28,193 nucleotides of DNA from Gammaproteobacteria bacterium (GTDB lineage Bacteria; Pseudomonadota; Gammaproteobacteria; Granulosicoccales; Granulosicoccaceae), in the NCBI GenBank assembly GCA_019634245.1, contig JAHQVR010000223.1, forward strand, positions 1 through 28,193, given 5' to 3'. This document shows, one piece after another, positions 16,539-27,628 of this stretch. Below the pieces are notes generated by a model. That model worked only from the letters and a program-made list of their open reading frames with translations. It made no database searches and was not told the origin of the DNA. The position numbers and the translations under genes were made by a program. Position 1 is the first letter of the stretch; the number at the start of each line of letters is the position of its first letter.

Positions 16539-16577
16539 TGGACACAAAACACCAGGATGGCTCTTTAGTAGTGTCCA
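16539..16577. promoter_or_regulatory. Intercistronic inverted repeat between dctM and dctP genes
   Basis: TGGACAC (16539-16545) and GTGTCCA (16571-16577) can pair around a 25-base loop in the 161-base gap between the permease and binding-protein genes. A second small stem, TTGTAG/CTACAA, lies nearer the dctP start. These may slow or pause polymerase or mark a secondary promoter region for the binding protein. The evidence is symmetry and position only. Confidence 0.3.
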
Positions 16578-16605
16578 ACCATCACAACTTGCCAATAGTC
16601 TTTCA

Positions 16606-17928
16606 TTAATTGCCATAGACGTATCCTGGTAGCCATAGAGCGATTTGCGGAAACAGCATAACCAGCGCCAAGGCGAAAACCATCACAAGCACAAACGGAC
16701 CAATAGATCGGTATATATCCCCCAGGGAAATCTCAGGTGGCGCCATTGCTCGCATCAAGAACAGGTTGTAGCCAAAGGGAGGAGTCATATACGCTATCTG
16801 TGTGGTGATCGTGTACAGAATACCGTACCAAATCAAATCAAATTCCAACATCCTTACTAAGGGCACGTATAGCGGTGCCACAATGACCAGCATGGCGGTG
16901 TCATCGAGGAAAGTCCCCATGACAATGAAAGACAATTGCATCAGTATTAAAATAGTCCAAGGGCTCAGGCCCAAGCGCTCAGTAAACAGATCTTCAATCG
17001 CTCGCACCGCCCCAAGACCATCAAAGACCGCGCCGAAACAAAGAGCAGCCAAAATGATCCACATAAACATGCACGAAATCGCTAGTGTCTGACGAACGGA
17101 TACTTCAAACACGTCTTTATTCATACGGCCCTTGATCACCGCTGCGACAAAGGCGGTCATCGCCCCTATCGCAGAGCTTTCAACCAGACTGGTCCATCCA
17201 TTAACGAACGGCACCATCATTGAGGCAAAGATAATGATCGGTAGCAATCCAGAGGCTAGTAATCTGTATTTTTCTTTTCGGGTAACGTTGCGTTCGCTTG
17301 GAGGTAGCGCAGGCCCTAATTCAGGTCGAAGGCGACAGCGAATGTAGATGTATAAAATAAACAACGTGGCCATCAATAAACCTGGAAACACCCCCGCCAA
17401 CCACAGCTGCCCGACAGGCTGGCGCGCGATCATCGCATACAACACCAACACGACAGACGGAGGCACTAGAATTCCCAAAGAGGAACCGGCCTGTACCACA
17501 CCTGTAACCATTCGTTTGTCATACCCTCGCCGCAACAGCTCAGGAAGTGCAATGGTGGCGCCGATAGCCATGCCTGCAACGGATAAGCCGTTCATCGCTG
17601 AAATTAAAACCATCAAACCAATAGTGCCAATGGCCAAACCACCATTCACCGGCCCCATCCACACATGAAACATTTTGTAGAGATCATCAGCTATGCCCGA
17701 TTCTGACAACACATAGCCCATGAAAATAAACATTGGCAACGTAAGCAGCGGATACCATTTCATTAATTTCATGGCCGCAGCGAAAGGCATGTCAGATCCG
17801 CCCACACCCCACAACATTACTGCCGCAATGGCTCCCACAGCGCCAATCACACCAAAGACACGTTGCCCTGTCATCAACAGCAACATCATTGAGGAAAACA
17901 TCAGTATCGCGATCAGTTCATAAGACAT
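16606..17928 (-). CDS. TRAP transporter large permease, DctM family
   Basis: This 440-residue integral membrane protein is the ion-coupled transport subunit of a TRAP system. About twelve hydrophobic spans are visible. Family-typical segments include FPLLTLPMFIFMGYVL-like KWYPLLTLPMFIFMGYVL, the block SAMNGLSVAGMAIGATIALPELLRRGYD (seen as SAMNGLSVAGMAIG then LPELLRRGYD), and GSSLGILVPPSVVLVLYAMI, all found in DctM proteins. The ATG at 17928 immediately follows the TAA stop of the small permease gene, with no gap, pointing to coupled translation. With DctQ and DctP it forms a complete transporter. Confidence 0.95.
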   Translation of the reverse strand: MSYELIAILMFSSMMLLLMTGQRVFGVIGAVGAIAAVMLWGVGGSDMPFAAAMKLMKWYPLLTLPMFIFMGYVLSESGIADDLYKMFHVWMGPVNGGLAIGTIGLMVLISAMNGLSVAGMAIGATIALPELLRRGYDKRMVTGVVQAGSSLGILVPPSVVLVLYAMIARQPVGQLWLAGVFPGLLMATLFILYIYIRCRLRPELGPALPPSERNVTRKEKYRLLASGLLPIIIFASMMVPFVNGWTSLVESSAIGAMTAFVAAVIKGRMNKDVFEVSVRQTLAISCMFMWIILAALCFGAVFDGLGAVRAIEDLFTERLGLSPWTILILMQLSFIVMGTFLDDTAMLVIVAPLYVPLVRMLEFDLIWYGILYTITTQIAYMTPPFGYNLFLMRAMAPPEISLGDIYRSIGPFVLVMVFALALVMLFPQIALWLPGYVYGN

Positions 17929-18465
17929 TTACAGCTCGGTACCCCGTATTCGGGCAATGTCTTTTATGAATTCTGAAATCACTTGCAATAGCATTAGAAA
18001 AATGGCTACACACATCGCCACTTTTACCGGCCAAAGATAGGGTCGCCAAGCGGTGGGACTGCGTTCATTGTATTCAATGGAATACGCTGTACTCTCCACC
18101 GCGCCGTAGAGCAACACGCCGAGATAGAACAACAAGAAAAAGACTGTGAAGCCATCGATCCAGGCTTTAGTCTTAGGGGACCATCGCCCGTAGAGAAGGT
18201 CCATCCGCACGTTAGAATTTAGTTGTATGGAATAGGGACCACCAAAGAGGTAGTAGGCGACCATCACAAACTGCGCTGTTTCTAGTGTCCATAGGGACGG
18301 TAAAAAGAAGGTTTTGCTGATGGAGGACCACAACAACACCCCTATAAGAACAAAAATGCCATACATGGCCACTCTACCAACGCGATAGTTCACCGCATCC
18401 ACGATGCGTACATACCGTATGGCAAACTTAGGCACTGGTACAGGCCCACGCGAATAGCGTAGCAA
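17929..18465 (-). CDS. TRAP transporter small permease, DctQ family
   Basis: This protein of up to 178 residues has four hydrophobic spans at about 34-52, 63-78, 107-124 and 147-165, the normal DctQ topology. The motif ERSPTAWRPYLWPVKVAM before the last span is typical of this family. The longest frame begins with TTG at 18465 and no ribosome site is visible. A GTG 30 bases inside is also possible, so the start is uncertain. It is the first gene of the transport operon, adjoining dctM without a gap. DctQ anchors and stabilises the large permease. Confidence 0.87.
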   Translation of the reverse strand: MLRYSRGPVPVPKFAIRYVRIVDAVNYRVGRVAMYGIFVLIGVLLWSSISKTFFLPSLWTLETAQFVMVAYYLFGGPYSIQLNSNVRMDLLYGRWSPKTKAWIDGFTVFFLLFYLGVLLYGAVESTAYSIEYNERSPTAWRPYLWPVKVAMCVAIFLMLLQVISEFIKDIARIRGTEL

Positions 18466-18703
18466 TAGGAACTGAGTGTGTCACTGAACTACAGTTTTTT
18501 TCCGCTGCAAAGTCTGAAACTGTGTTGCTGCAAAACATCAATAGATAGGATTCGCTAACGTTTTTTAATAGAGGCAACACCGAGGATCAATAGTCCAGCC
18601 TTTTGGGGATAAACAATGGATCAAGCGCCTGCGAATGTCAATGGATTTGGGGGTATTTCAGATTATCTACGACCACACTGACTTCCTGGGCTGCGATAGC
18701 GGG
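18466..18703 (-). promoter_or_regulatory. Upstream region of the TRAP operon with candidate promoter
   Basis: No gene is visible here. On the minus strand a full-consensus -35 TTGACA (18641-18636) lies 17 bases from a weak -10 CATTGT (18618-18613). This would give a leader of about 140 bases before the dctQ start. In that leader GCTGCAAA occurs twice, 23 bases apart (18504 and 18527), and ACAGTTT/AAACTGT (18491-18497, 18517-18523) form an inverted repeat. Either could bind a regulator of the operon. Confidence 0.4.
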
Positions 18704-18771
18704 AAAAACGCTCAGTGCTGCAGGCAGGCTCCGATTAGTATGGTAGACAACCGGGTTTAGCCTGCCCTGAG
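18704..18771 (-). terminator. Candidate rho-independent terminator after the cytochrome peroxidase-like gene
   Basis: In the direction of transcription, CTCAG-GGCAGGCT pairs with AGCCTGCC and, after a 7-base bulge, CTGAG. A run of five T residues (complement of 18704-18708) follows two bases later. The apical loop is long, 28 bases. It lies 26 bases after the gene's stop codon, the right place for a terminator. Confidence 0.5.
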
Positions 18772-18796
18772 TAAATAGAAAACGCCTGCAGGTTGA

Positions 18797-20521
18797 CTAA
18801 GGACATAAGTGTCTTGCAGATGAGTCATCAACCACAACACACTGACCACTTGGAACCGACGCCGGCTGATAGCGCAGCAATTCTGGATCGCGCAGGGCAT
18901 TGAGCAAAAAGAGCTCAAGGTCATCGACCTCGGATGGGGCAAGATTGAGCGAACCAAACCGGCTATCTAGAAATCTCAATGGAATCGCAGCTTGCGGCAC
19001 ACCTCTGTTTTTATAGTCCAAAACGTCTCGCACCGATCTGAATGACGCGCCATGCCCATATACATCGGCGTCAGCCAGATTATATAAGGTGGGAATCTTG
19101 AATTTATATTTTTCGATGTCTTCACCGGTAAATCCACCTCTGCCCATTTTAGTAGCTTCGTCCACTAAACCGTGAATGTCGTCGCTGGTTACATCAAAAT
19201 CTGCAAATCCAATGGCAAAAAACATATCCTGCGCTGAAGCATTTGGCCACGAAGACAGTGCGGGGCCGGTGTGGCAATCAGAACAACCAGCCTCTCCAAA
19301 AAATAGTATTGCACCCCGTTTCTCAGCATCCGTTAAAGCGCTTTCATGTCCTCGCAGCCATCGCTGAAATGGGGCTCGTGTTGCGAGCACGGTACGCTCA
19401 AAGGCTGCAATGGCTTTACCTGCGTCACGCAATATATCGTCTGATCCAGATGGAAATGCTGCAGTGAACGCCGCTTCATACTCTGCGTTGTGCTGCAGCG
19501 CAGAATCCTCCGAAAAACGTAATCGATGAACACCTGTTCCAGCTATTGCCTGAGTCTCGATACCGGAGAGTCTGTGTAGGTTAGCCTCCTTTGGTGTTCC
19601 AGGGGTCACCAGTTTTGACTCATCAACAGCTGCATTAACCCCTGAATCCGCGCCGTTGCCAAATTGACCATTCCACAGCATGACCGGTTGATAAGCGCTA
19701 TTCAGGATGGTTGGACTTGCCAGTGGCTGAAGATCAGGTAATAAATCTGAGTCCGCCTCAGCGGTGGCATCAAAACCAAGGGCCAGCTCACGTTCAGAAC
19801 CATCCAGACCAAAACCAATACCCCCATTTCCTATGCCCTGTCTTACCCCACTCTTAAACCCGGCAGCCGCATGATGGCAAGTGGCACATGACCATGTTCC
19901 AACTTCACCCCCTCGACCGTCTAGGGCAAAAGCGGTGTCATGGAAAAGCAATCGGCCCAAAGACACTTTTTCCACAGTGATGGGATTGTTGGGATCTTGC
20001 GGAATGGCATTGAAATCTTCACTATCAGGTAGTTGGAAGGCAGAAATCCCTACTCCAGCTGACGCAGCTATTATTCGATTAGTTAACTGTGTATCCAGTG
20101 GATTGTCCATGACAGAAGGTGCGTTAGCGCCTATTTTTTCGCTTGAGCACATCCACTGATCATTCAGTGGGTCGCAATCCACGGGAACACCGGAACACTG
20201 GTTCTCAAACTCCATCTTGGCATCAGTCAATGTACTGCCATGAGCGGTGCAAGCGTACACGGGAGTTACCAATGGCGGACTTATCAACGACGGAGCGTTG
20301 GAACCGATAATTTCGCTAGAACAAATCCAACCGCCTTCGACGGGATCGCAGTCATAGGGCTCGAACCCACATTGCAAGAAAAAACCCTCGCGCGCATCTT
20401 TTAAAGTCTCCCCGCTGGCTTCACACTTGCTCGCTGAATATTGTCGCCCGTTGATATCCGATACATCACACGACGATAGCAACAAAGCCAATATGAGCCC
20501 TACCCAAAACCTTCCTACCAT
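18797..20521 (-). CDS. Di-heme cytochrome c peroxidase-family lipoprotein with duplicated Cys module
   Basis: This 574-residue protein begins with a lipoprotein signal (LALLLSSC, lipid site C18), so it is membrane-anchored and probably periplasmic or outer-membrane facing. Two heme c motifs, C212-AT-C215-H216 and C413-SD-C416-H417, and the intervening sequence place it in the CcpA/MauG di-heme peroxidase family, which reduces peroxide or oxidises a partner using two c-type hemes. Before this domain are two copies of a cysteine module with identical spacing: C33, C51, C58, C67 and C91, C109, C116, C125. Each ends W-x-CSSE-x-IG-x-NAPS. AGGTGG precedes the ATG at 20521. A 25-base inverted repeat lies upstream. 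A final pair C561/C573 may form a disulphide. The physiological substrate is unknown. Confidence 0.88.
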   Translation of the reverse strand: MVGRFWVGLILALLLSSCDVSDINGRQYSASKCEASGETLKDAREGFFLQCGFEPYDCDPVEGGWICSSEIIGSNAPSLISPPLVTPVYACTAHGSTLTDAKMEFENQCSGVPVDCDPLNDQWMCSSEKIGANAPSVMDNPLDTQLTNRIIAASAGVGISAFQLPDSEDFNAIPQDPNNPITVEKVSLGRLLFHDTAFALDGRGGEVGTWSCATCHHAAAGFKSGVRQGIGNGGIGFGLDGSERELALGFDATAEADSDLLPDLQPLASPTILNSAYQPVMLWNGQFGNGADSGVNAAVDESKLVTPGTPKEANLHRLSGIETQAIAGTGVHRLRFSEDSALQHNAEYEAAFTAAFPSGSDDILRDAGKAIAAFERTVLATRAPFQRWLRGHESALTDAEKRGAILFFGEAGCSDCHTGPALSSWPNASAQDMFFAIGFADFDVTSDDIHGLVDEATKMGRGGFTGEDIEKYKFKIPTLYNLADADVYGHGASFRSVRDVLDYKNRGVPQAAIPLRFLDSRFGSLNLAPSEVDDLELFLLNALRDPELLRYQPASVPSGQCVVVDDSSARHLCP

Positions 20522-20575
20522 TACGCCACCTAAATGCTTTAACGCAATTTATACCCTTTGAAAACACATCCACTT

Positions 20576-20600
20576 GCCTGTCATTACAACCGTGACAGGC
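20576..20600. promoter_or_regulatory. Candidate operator in the divergent redox promoter region
   Basis: GCCTGTCA and TGACAGGC form a perfect 8-bp inverted repeat around a 9-base centre. It lies 55-79 bases upstream of the peroxidase-like gene and about 155 bases before the divergent frame. A 17-bp repeat centre-to-centre on DNA suits a dimeric regulator of one or both genes. No match to a known operator is claimed. Confidence 0.4.
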
Positions 20601-20753
20601 CATCCAACAAAGCATTGAACTTGAATCTGTTTTTGTCAATGCATCTTCCTAACCGTAGAGCTAGAAAGGCTAATCAAATTGTGAGGAAATCAATTTTTTT
20701 TTTGCTCTACATCGAATAGCTCGAGAGAATCGGTTAATCCTTATCCATATAGC

Positions 20754-23425
<2,672 letters not shown>

Positions 23426-23429
<4 letters not shown>

Positions 23430-24007
23430 ATAAGCGCCAATTTCTCAAGTGCAACATCGCCGCTGCGGCTTGCGGAGCAGGTTTGACAGCCTTGAGCCCA
23501 TCTGCATTGGGTCAATCAGGAAAAAAATACGGTATCGAGGGTCAACCTGCGCCCGAAATAAAGCTAGATTACTGGATTGACCAGCATGGTGAACCAACAT
23601 CATTTTCTGTTGTGGAGTCACGTGGCAAATGGGTGTTCTTGAAGTGTTTTCAAAACTGGTGCCCCGGATGTCATTCCAGTGGCTTCCCCACTCTCAAAGC
23701 GTTCGCTGAAGAATTTCACGACAACCCTAAGGTAGCGATCGCTGGCATACAAACCGTCTTCGAGGGCTATCGAAGCAACACGCTGGAAGATGTCAGAAAG
23801 CTCCAACAGCGATATGAGCTTCCCATCATCATGGGCCATGATCCAGGTGATGAAAAAGAACACCTACCACCGATCACTATGCTGAATTATCGAACTGGTG
23901 GCACACCTTGGTTAATACTAATCAATCCCGAAGGGCAAGTGGTCTTCAACGATTTTCATGTAAATCGCGAAAAACTCATTGAATTTGTGAAAGAGCAAGT
24001 GACCTGA
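23426..24007 (+). CDS. TlpA-like periplasmic thioredoxin
   Basis: This 193-residue thiol-disulphide protein has the active site C79-P-G-C82 in [18 protein letters not shown] and the cis-proline P161 in [16 protein letters not shown], both hallmarks of the TlpA/AhpC-TSA fold. The N-terminus (KRQFLK followed by a hydrophobic stretch ending SALGQ) looks like an export signal and resembles a Tat signal with Lys-Arg in place of Arg-Arg. The ATG overlaps the upstream stop by four bases, so it is translated with the YyaL-type protein. A role in reducing or oxidising cysteines of exported proteins is likely; the cytochrome-type lipoprotein across the divergent promoter is a candidate partner. That partnership is speculation. 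Confidence 0.88.
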
Positions 24008-24245
24008 CGGCTTGCTGCTTTAACCCGAAAATATCGATCGATGTTGTTAAAGGACTAGAGGCTTACTGGTCTGTTGACTTAAAACGCAGGCGGCCCAGAG
24101 ACTTTTAGAAAAATCCGGTACAGGGATGTAGTAGCGGTGACAAACCAATCATTGAGATTCTGCCCGCCAAAACAAAAATTAGTGGACTTTTCAGGGATGA
24201 GAAGGACACCCAGATGCTCTGCTTGGTCATTAACTAAAACCAAAA

Positions 24246-24815
24246 CTAAAAATACATCAGCCAGCTACGAATAACCAGCAACTCCATTAACAACAAAACA
24301 AAGATAATAATACGTTGCCATACACGTCCATTCTGCATCCATAGTACAACCGCAGCAACGGCAGAAATCAACCCTTCCAACGGGGCGATCCACTGAGCAT
24401 GGTGGGAGCTGTCCCAGTAACTCAACGGGCTTTCAAACCGCCAATGTGTCACTGGCCAAAAATGCATTCGCGCATCATCATTATGGAGCGTAAAGTCTGT
24501 GATTAGATGAAAAATAGCAGCTGTGGTAAACGCGAGTATCCAGGGCTTCTTGTAGTAGAAACCGATGCCCAACAATAATCCCCACACTAGAAAAGAATTG
24601 TCGATCGCAAAAACACTTTGCCACAAATCAGAGAAATACAACTCGTCAAACACTACAGACGCAGGAATATCTAGTACAAACAAGCAAAAAGCTGTCATTA
24701 GGTACAGCGAAAGATCGGGTGCCAGGCTGCCTAGGAAGGCAGCCAGCAACAGCCCTTTGCCCAACGTATTGCTGACCAATGCAGTACCAATGAGCAGATG
24801 AGCAGGTGTATTCAA
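24246..24815 (-). CDS. Membrane-bound metal-dependent hydrolase-like protein (DUF457-like)
   Basis: This 189-residue polytopic protein opens MNTPAHLLIGTAL and contains LAPDLSLYLM, HLITDFTLHNDDARMHFWP, and SPLSYWD. The scattered His/Asp residues are those of the YdjM/DUF457 membrane hydrolase group. Close relatives in Alphaproteobacteria are often labelled 'cobalamin biosynthesis protein CobQ', which has no support in this sequence: there is no amidotransferase or P-loop. About five hydrophobic spans are present. It is convergent with the thioredoxin gene and divergent from the amidohydrolase gene, with only 77 bases between starts. Substrate unknown. Confidence 0.75.
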   Translation of the reverse strand: MNTPAHLLIGTALVSNTLGKGLLLAAFLGSLAPDLSLYLMTAFCLFVLDIPASVVFDELYFSDLWQSVFAIDNSFLVWGLLLGIGFYYKKPWILAFTTAAIFHLITDFTLHNDDARMHFWPVTHWRFESPLSYWDSSHHAQWIAPLEGLISAVAAVVLWMQNGRVWQRIIIFVLLLMELLVIRSWLMYF

Positions 24816-24892
24816 ATTACATCACGGCGACTTGCGCCAAGTAGCAGGGAAGGTTAACAATAGCAGCTTGTCTCTCTTTCTGATCGACTCCT

Positions 24893-26545
24893 ATGGCAGC
24901 TTCTCCAGAAATCGTCATTTTTTCAGCACGTAAAGTGCTGACGATGAATCCGGCGCGTCCCGTGACCACCCATGTTGCGGTGCAGAATGGCAAAATTCTC
25001 GGCAGTGGTACTTTGGAAGAGCTCGCCGGCTGGGGCGAATACACGCTAAACGAGCAATTCGCGGATAAGGTACTGATGCCAGGTTTCGTCGAAGGACACT
25101 CACACACTATGGAAGGTATGCTCTGGCGCCACGTCTACTGCGGTTTTTTTGATCGTATGGACCCCAATGGCGTCACCTGGGAAGGTCTTAAGAACATAGA
25201 TTCAGTTATCGATCGTCTTGTAGAAGAAGAAGCCAAACTTTCCGACCCAGCGATACCGTTAACAGGTTGGGCGATTGACCCAATCTATTACGAAAACAAA
25301 TCCATTTCCCGCCAACATCTCGATCAGGTTTCCGCCACTCGGCCCATCGGCATATTGCATGCCTCGGGGCATATCTTAAATGTGAATACCAAGGCGCTTG
25401 AACTGGCAGAACTTTTTCGCACAGACATTAAACATGATGGCATTCCTATGGGTAAAGATGGCTACCCCACAGGCGAGTTGAAAGGCCCGGATGTGATGAC
25501 CCCAGCGGGTTTACACGTTGGGCTTAACAAAGACATGCTGAGCTGTGATGAATTGGGCTTGCGTGATTTTGGGCGTTTATGTGTTCGAAAAGGTGTTACC
25601 ACCGCCACAGACCTGGCAACGAAACTGGATGACGCAACGGTCGCAACTGCTCTTAACACCACGTCCGATCCCGATTATCCGGCCCGCATCGTGGCTCTGC
25701 GGTTTCACCATGGCGTCTCCCCTAGTGAATTAATAGAACACACACTGGAATTAAAACAACGCTCTACCGACAAATGTCGTCTGGGTCGAATCAAGGTCGT
25801 CGCTGACGGGTCAATACAAGGCTTTTCAGCGCGAATAAACTGGCCGGGGTATTACAATGGCGCTGAAAATGGACTTTGGTACATTGCACCCGAGCATCTT
25901 TCTGACATTTATCAAATGGCTCTACGGGAGAACATTCAAGTTCATACCCACACCAATGGTGATGAGGCAACCGATCTTGTGCTCGATACGTTGGACGATG
26001 CCTTGCGAAAACACCCATCGTTCGATCACCGCTTTACGATTCAACACGGACAATTAATCAGTGACGCCCAGTTTCGTCGAATAGCTAAACTAGGCTGTTG
26101 TGTAAACTTGTTCGCCAATCACCATTTTTATTGGGGTGATGAGCACTATCAGATGACCGTGGGGCCTGAACGAGCGACTCGAATGAATTCGTGCAGAAGT
26201 GCTTTGGACAATAGCATTCCGCTGGCCATTCACTCAGACGCCCCTGTGACTCCTCTGGGCCCACTTTTCACTGCCTGGAGCGCCGTTAATCGCATCACCA
26301 GTTCGGGTCGGACCCAAGGGGACCACGGAAAAATCAGCGTTGACGAAGCGCTCTACGCCATTACCATTGGCGCTGCTTACACCTTAAATTTAGATGCTGA
26401 AATCGGCTCTATCGAATCAGGTAAACGAGCGGATTTCGCCGTGCTCGAATCAGACCCCACTGAGATAGATCCAAAGGATCTGAAGTCTGTGGAGATTTGG
26501 GGCACCGTATTCGGTGGGCACGTGTTTTCAGCTCAAGATCTTTGA
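24893..26545 (+). CDS. YtcJ-like metal-dependent amidohydrolase
   Basis: This 550-residue amidohydrolase (PF07969 type) has an N-terminal beta-sandwich strand (IVIFSARKVLTMNP) and the metal motif GFVEGHSH (H69, H71). A lysine K301 in RIKVVADGSIQG may be the carboxylated bridge. Further metal ligands are H351/H353 (VHTHTNGD) and H385 (IQHGQ), and the catalytic aspartate is D449 (AIHSDAP). The C-terminus IGSIESGKRADFAVLESDP is the standard closure of the small domain. There is no signal peptide, so it is cytoplasmic. It hydrolyses an amide or imide-type bond in an unknown substrate. No strong ribosome site is seen before the ATG at 24893. A COG0523 metallochaperone gene follows on the same strand after 153 bases, which could relate to metal supply for this enzyme. 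Confidence 0.9.
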   Translation: MAASPEIVIFSARKVLTMNPARPVTTHVAVQNGKILGSGTLEELAGWGEYTLNEQFADKVLMPGFVEGHSHTMEGMLWRHVYCGFFDRMDPNGVTWEGLKNIDSVIDRLVEEEAKLSDPAIPLTGWAIDPIYYENKSISRQHLDQVSATRPIGILHASGHILNVNTKALELAELFRTDIKHDGIPMGKDGYPTGELKGPDVMTPAGLHVGLNKDMLSCDELGLRDFGRLCVRKGVTTATDLATKLDDATVATALNTTSDPDYPARIVALRFHHGVSPSELIEHTLELKQRSTDKCRLGRIKVVADGSIQGFSARINWPGYYNGAENGLWYIAPEHLSDIYQMALRENIQVHTHTNGDEATDLVLDTLDDALRKHPSFDHRFTIQHGQLISDAQFRRIAKLGCCVNLFANHHFYWGDEHYQMTVGPERATRMNSCRSALDNSIPLAIHSDAPVTPLGPLFTAWSAVNRITSSGRTQGDHGKISVDEALYAITIGAAYTLNLDAEIGSIESGKRADFAVLESDPTEIDPKDLKSVEIWGTVFGGHVFSAQDL

Positions 26546-26599
26546 TTCGGTGAGCCGGACTTCGCCGCCAGGTAACCGTATTCGTATTCTGCTTGCACT

Positions 26600-26667
26600 T
26601 GTCCCCGCCGGACATGTCCAAACCACCCAAAAGAACAGTTTTAGTAAACAGATGACCGGAGATCTCC
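26600..26667. promoter_or_regulatory. Short palindromes ahead of the COG0523 gene
   Basis: The 153-base gap before the GTPase gene holds TGTCC-N5-GGACA (26600-26614) overlapping the perfect palindrome GGACATGTCC (26610-26619), and a second palindrome GGAGATCTCC (26658-26667). They do not resemble the Zur box often found before such genes. They may be operator sites or chance; ten-base palindromes are not rare. Confidence 0.2.
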
Positions 26668-26698
26668 ATGTTATTCAAGAAACACGATTGGTGAATGG

Positions 26699-27628
26699 AT
26701 GACTGGCTCAATACCAGTGACCATACTTGGCGGTTACCTCGGATCAGGAAAGACCACGTTAGTGAATCATTTACTCCGAACCGCCGACGGTGTGAAATTA
26801 GCAGTGATGGTAAACGACTTTGGCAACTTACCTATCGACGCAAGTTTAATTGAATCATCCGCAGACAATGTGATCAACTTAAGCGGTGGCTGTGTCTGCT
26901 GCAGCTATGGTAATGATCTCACCATGGCTTTGTTGCAGTTATTAGAACTCCCCACCTTACCAGATCATGTGTTAATCGAAGCCAGCGGGGTTGCACTACC
27001 CGGTGCAATCGCGTCATCACTGTCACTGCTGAATAAGTTCCAAACCGATTGCGTCATTGTCCTGTCTGACAGCTCCAATGTACAACAACAGCTTGCCGAT
27101 CGTTATGTTGGTGATACTGTGGCACGCCAGCTGAAAGCGGCAGATCTGATTATTCTCAACAAGCTCGACCTCATTGATGCGGAACAGGAAAAGCACATTC
27201 AGGAACTGTTGCAGAAAGACTATTCCCAGAGCAAGGTAATCAACAGCACCTATTCTAAGGTGCCATTGCAGGTATTGCTTAGCAGCGGTTCTCACACACC
27301 CAAAAGCGAGATTACCGGTTCTCCCACACATCATGCGTATGGATTTAAATCGATCGAAATAATTCCTGAAGATCCTATCAATGTGTCTGCGCTTGCAGCC
27401 CACCTTGCTTCTACTCCTGAAAATTTAATACGGGCCAAAGGTTTCGCCACGGATTTAGATGGTGAAATGAAAACGATTCAATTAGTTGGCAATCGCTGGC
27501 ATGTATCAGCAGCCCCTGCGCATGCGACAAACGGCCTAGTCTGCATCGGACTGAAAAAAGATATGGAAGATTTCTCAATTAATTTCGATGCTTTTGGTAC
27601 GCTCATTGACACCACAAGACCAATGTAG
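26699..27628 (+). CDS. CobW/COG0523-family GTP-binding metallochaperone
   Basis: This 309-residue G3E-family GTPase has a Walker A loop GGYLGSGKTT (11-20), the metal-binding motif GGCVCC (63-68, CxCC), the Walker-type acidic stretch LIEASG (92-97), and the guanine motif NKLD (154-157). COG0523 proteins deliver zinc, cobalt or other metals to target enzymes or serve in metal stress. The C-terminal domain is short, about 85 residues, and lacks the long histidine-rich stretch of some members; only HH at the linker (SPTHHAYGF) is noted. GGTGA precedes the ATG. The upstream neighbour is a metal-dependent amidohydrolase, a plausible client by guilt of association. No cobalamin genes are nearby. Confidence 0.93.
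   Translation: MTGSIPVTILGGYLGSGKTTLVNHLLRTADGVKLAVMVNDFGNLPIDASLIESSADNVINLSGGCVCCSYGNDLTMALLQLLELPTLPDHVLIEASGVALPGAIASSLSLLNKFQTDCVIVLSDSSNVQQQLADRYVGDTVARQLKAADLIILNKLDLIDAEQEKHIQELLQKDYSQSKVINSTYSKVPLQVLLSSGSHTPKSEITGSPTHHAYGFKSIEIIPEDPINVSALAAHLASTPENLIRAKGFATDLDGEMKTIQLVGNRWHVSAAPAHATNGLVCIGLKKDMEDFSINFDAFGTLIDTTRPM

Noticed and set aside
24018..24052. CTTTAAC/GTTAAAG inverted repeat after the thioredoxin gene as a terminator
   Set aside because: AT-rich stem with a 21-base loop and no T-run; too weak to annotate as a terminator.
24246..27628. Cobalamin synthesis locus suggested by 'CobQ'- and 'CobW'-like names
   Set aside because: The CobQ-named family is a DUF457-type membrane protein and the CobW-like protein is a general COG0523 metallochaperone; no corrin pathway gene is present.
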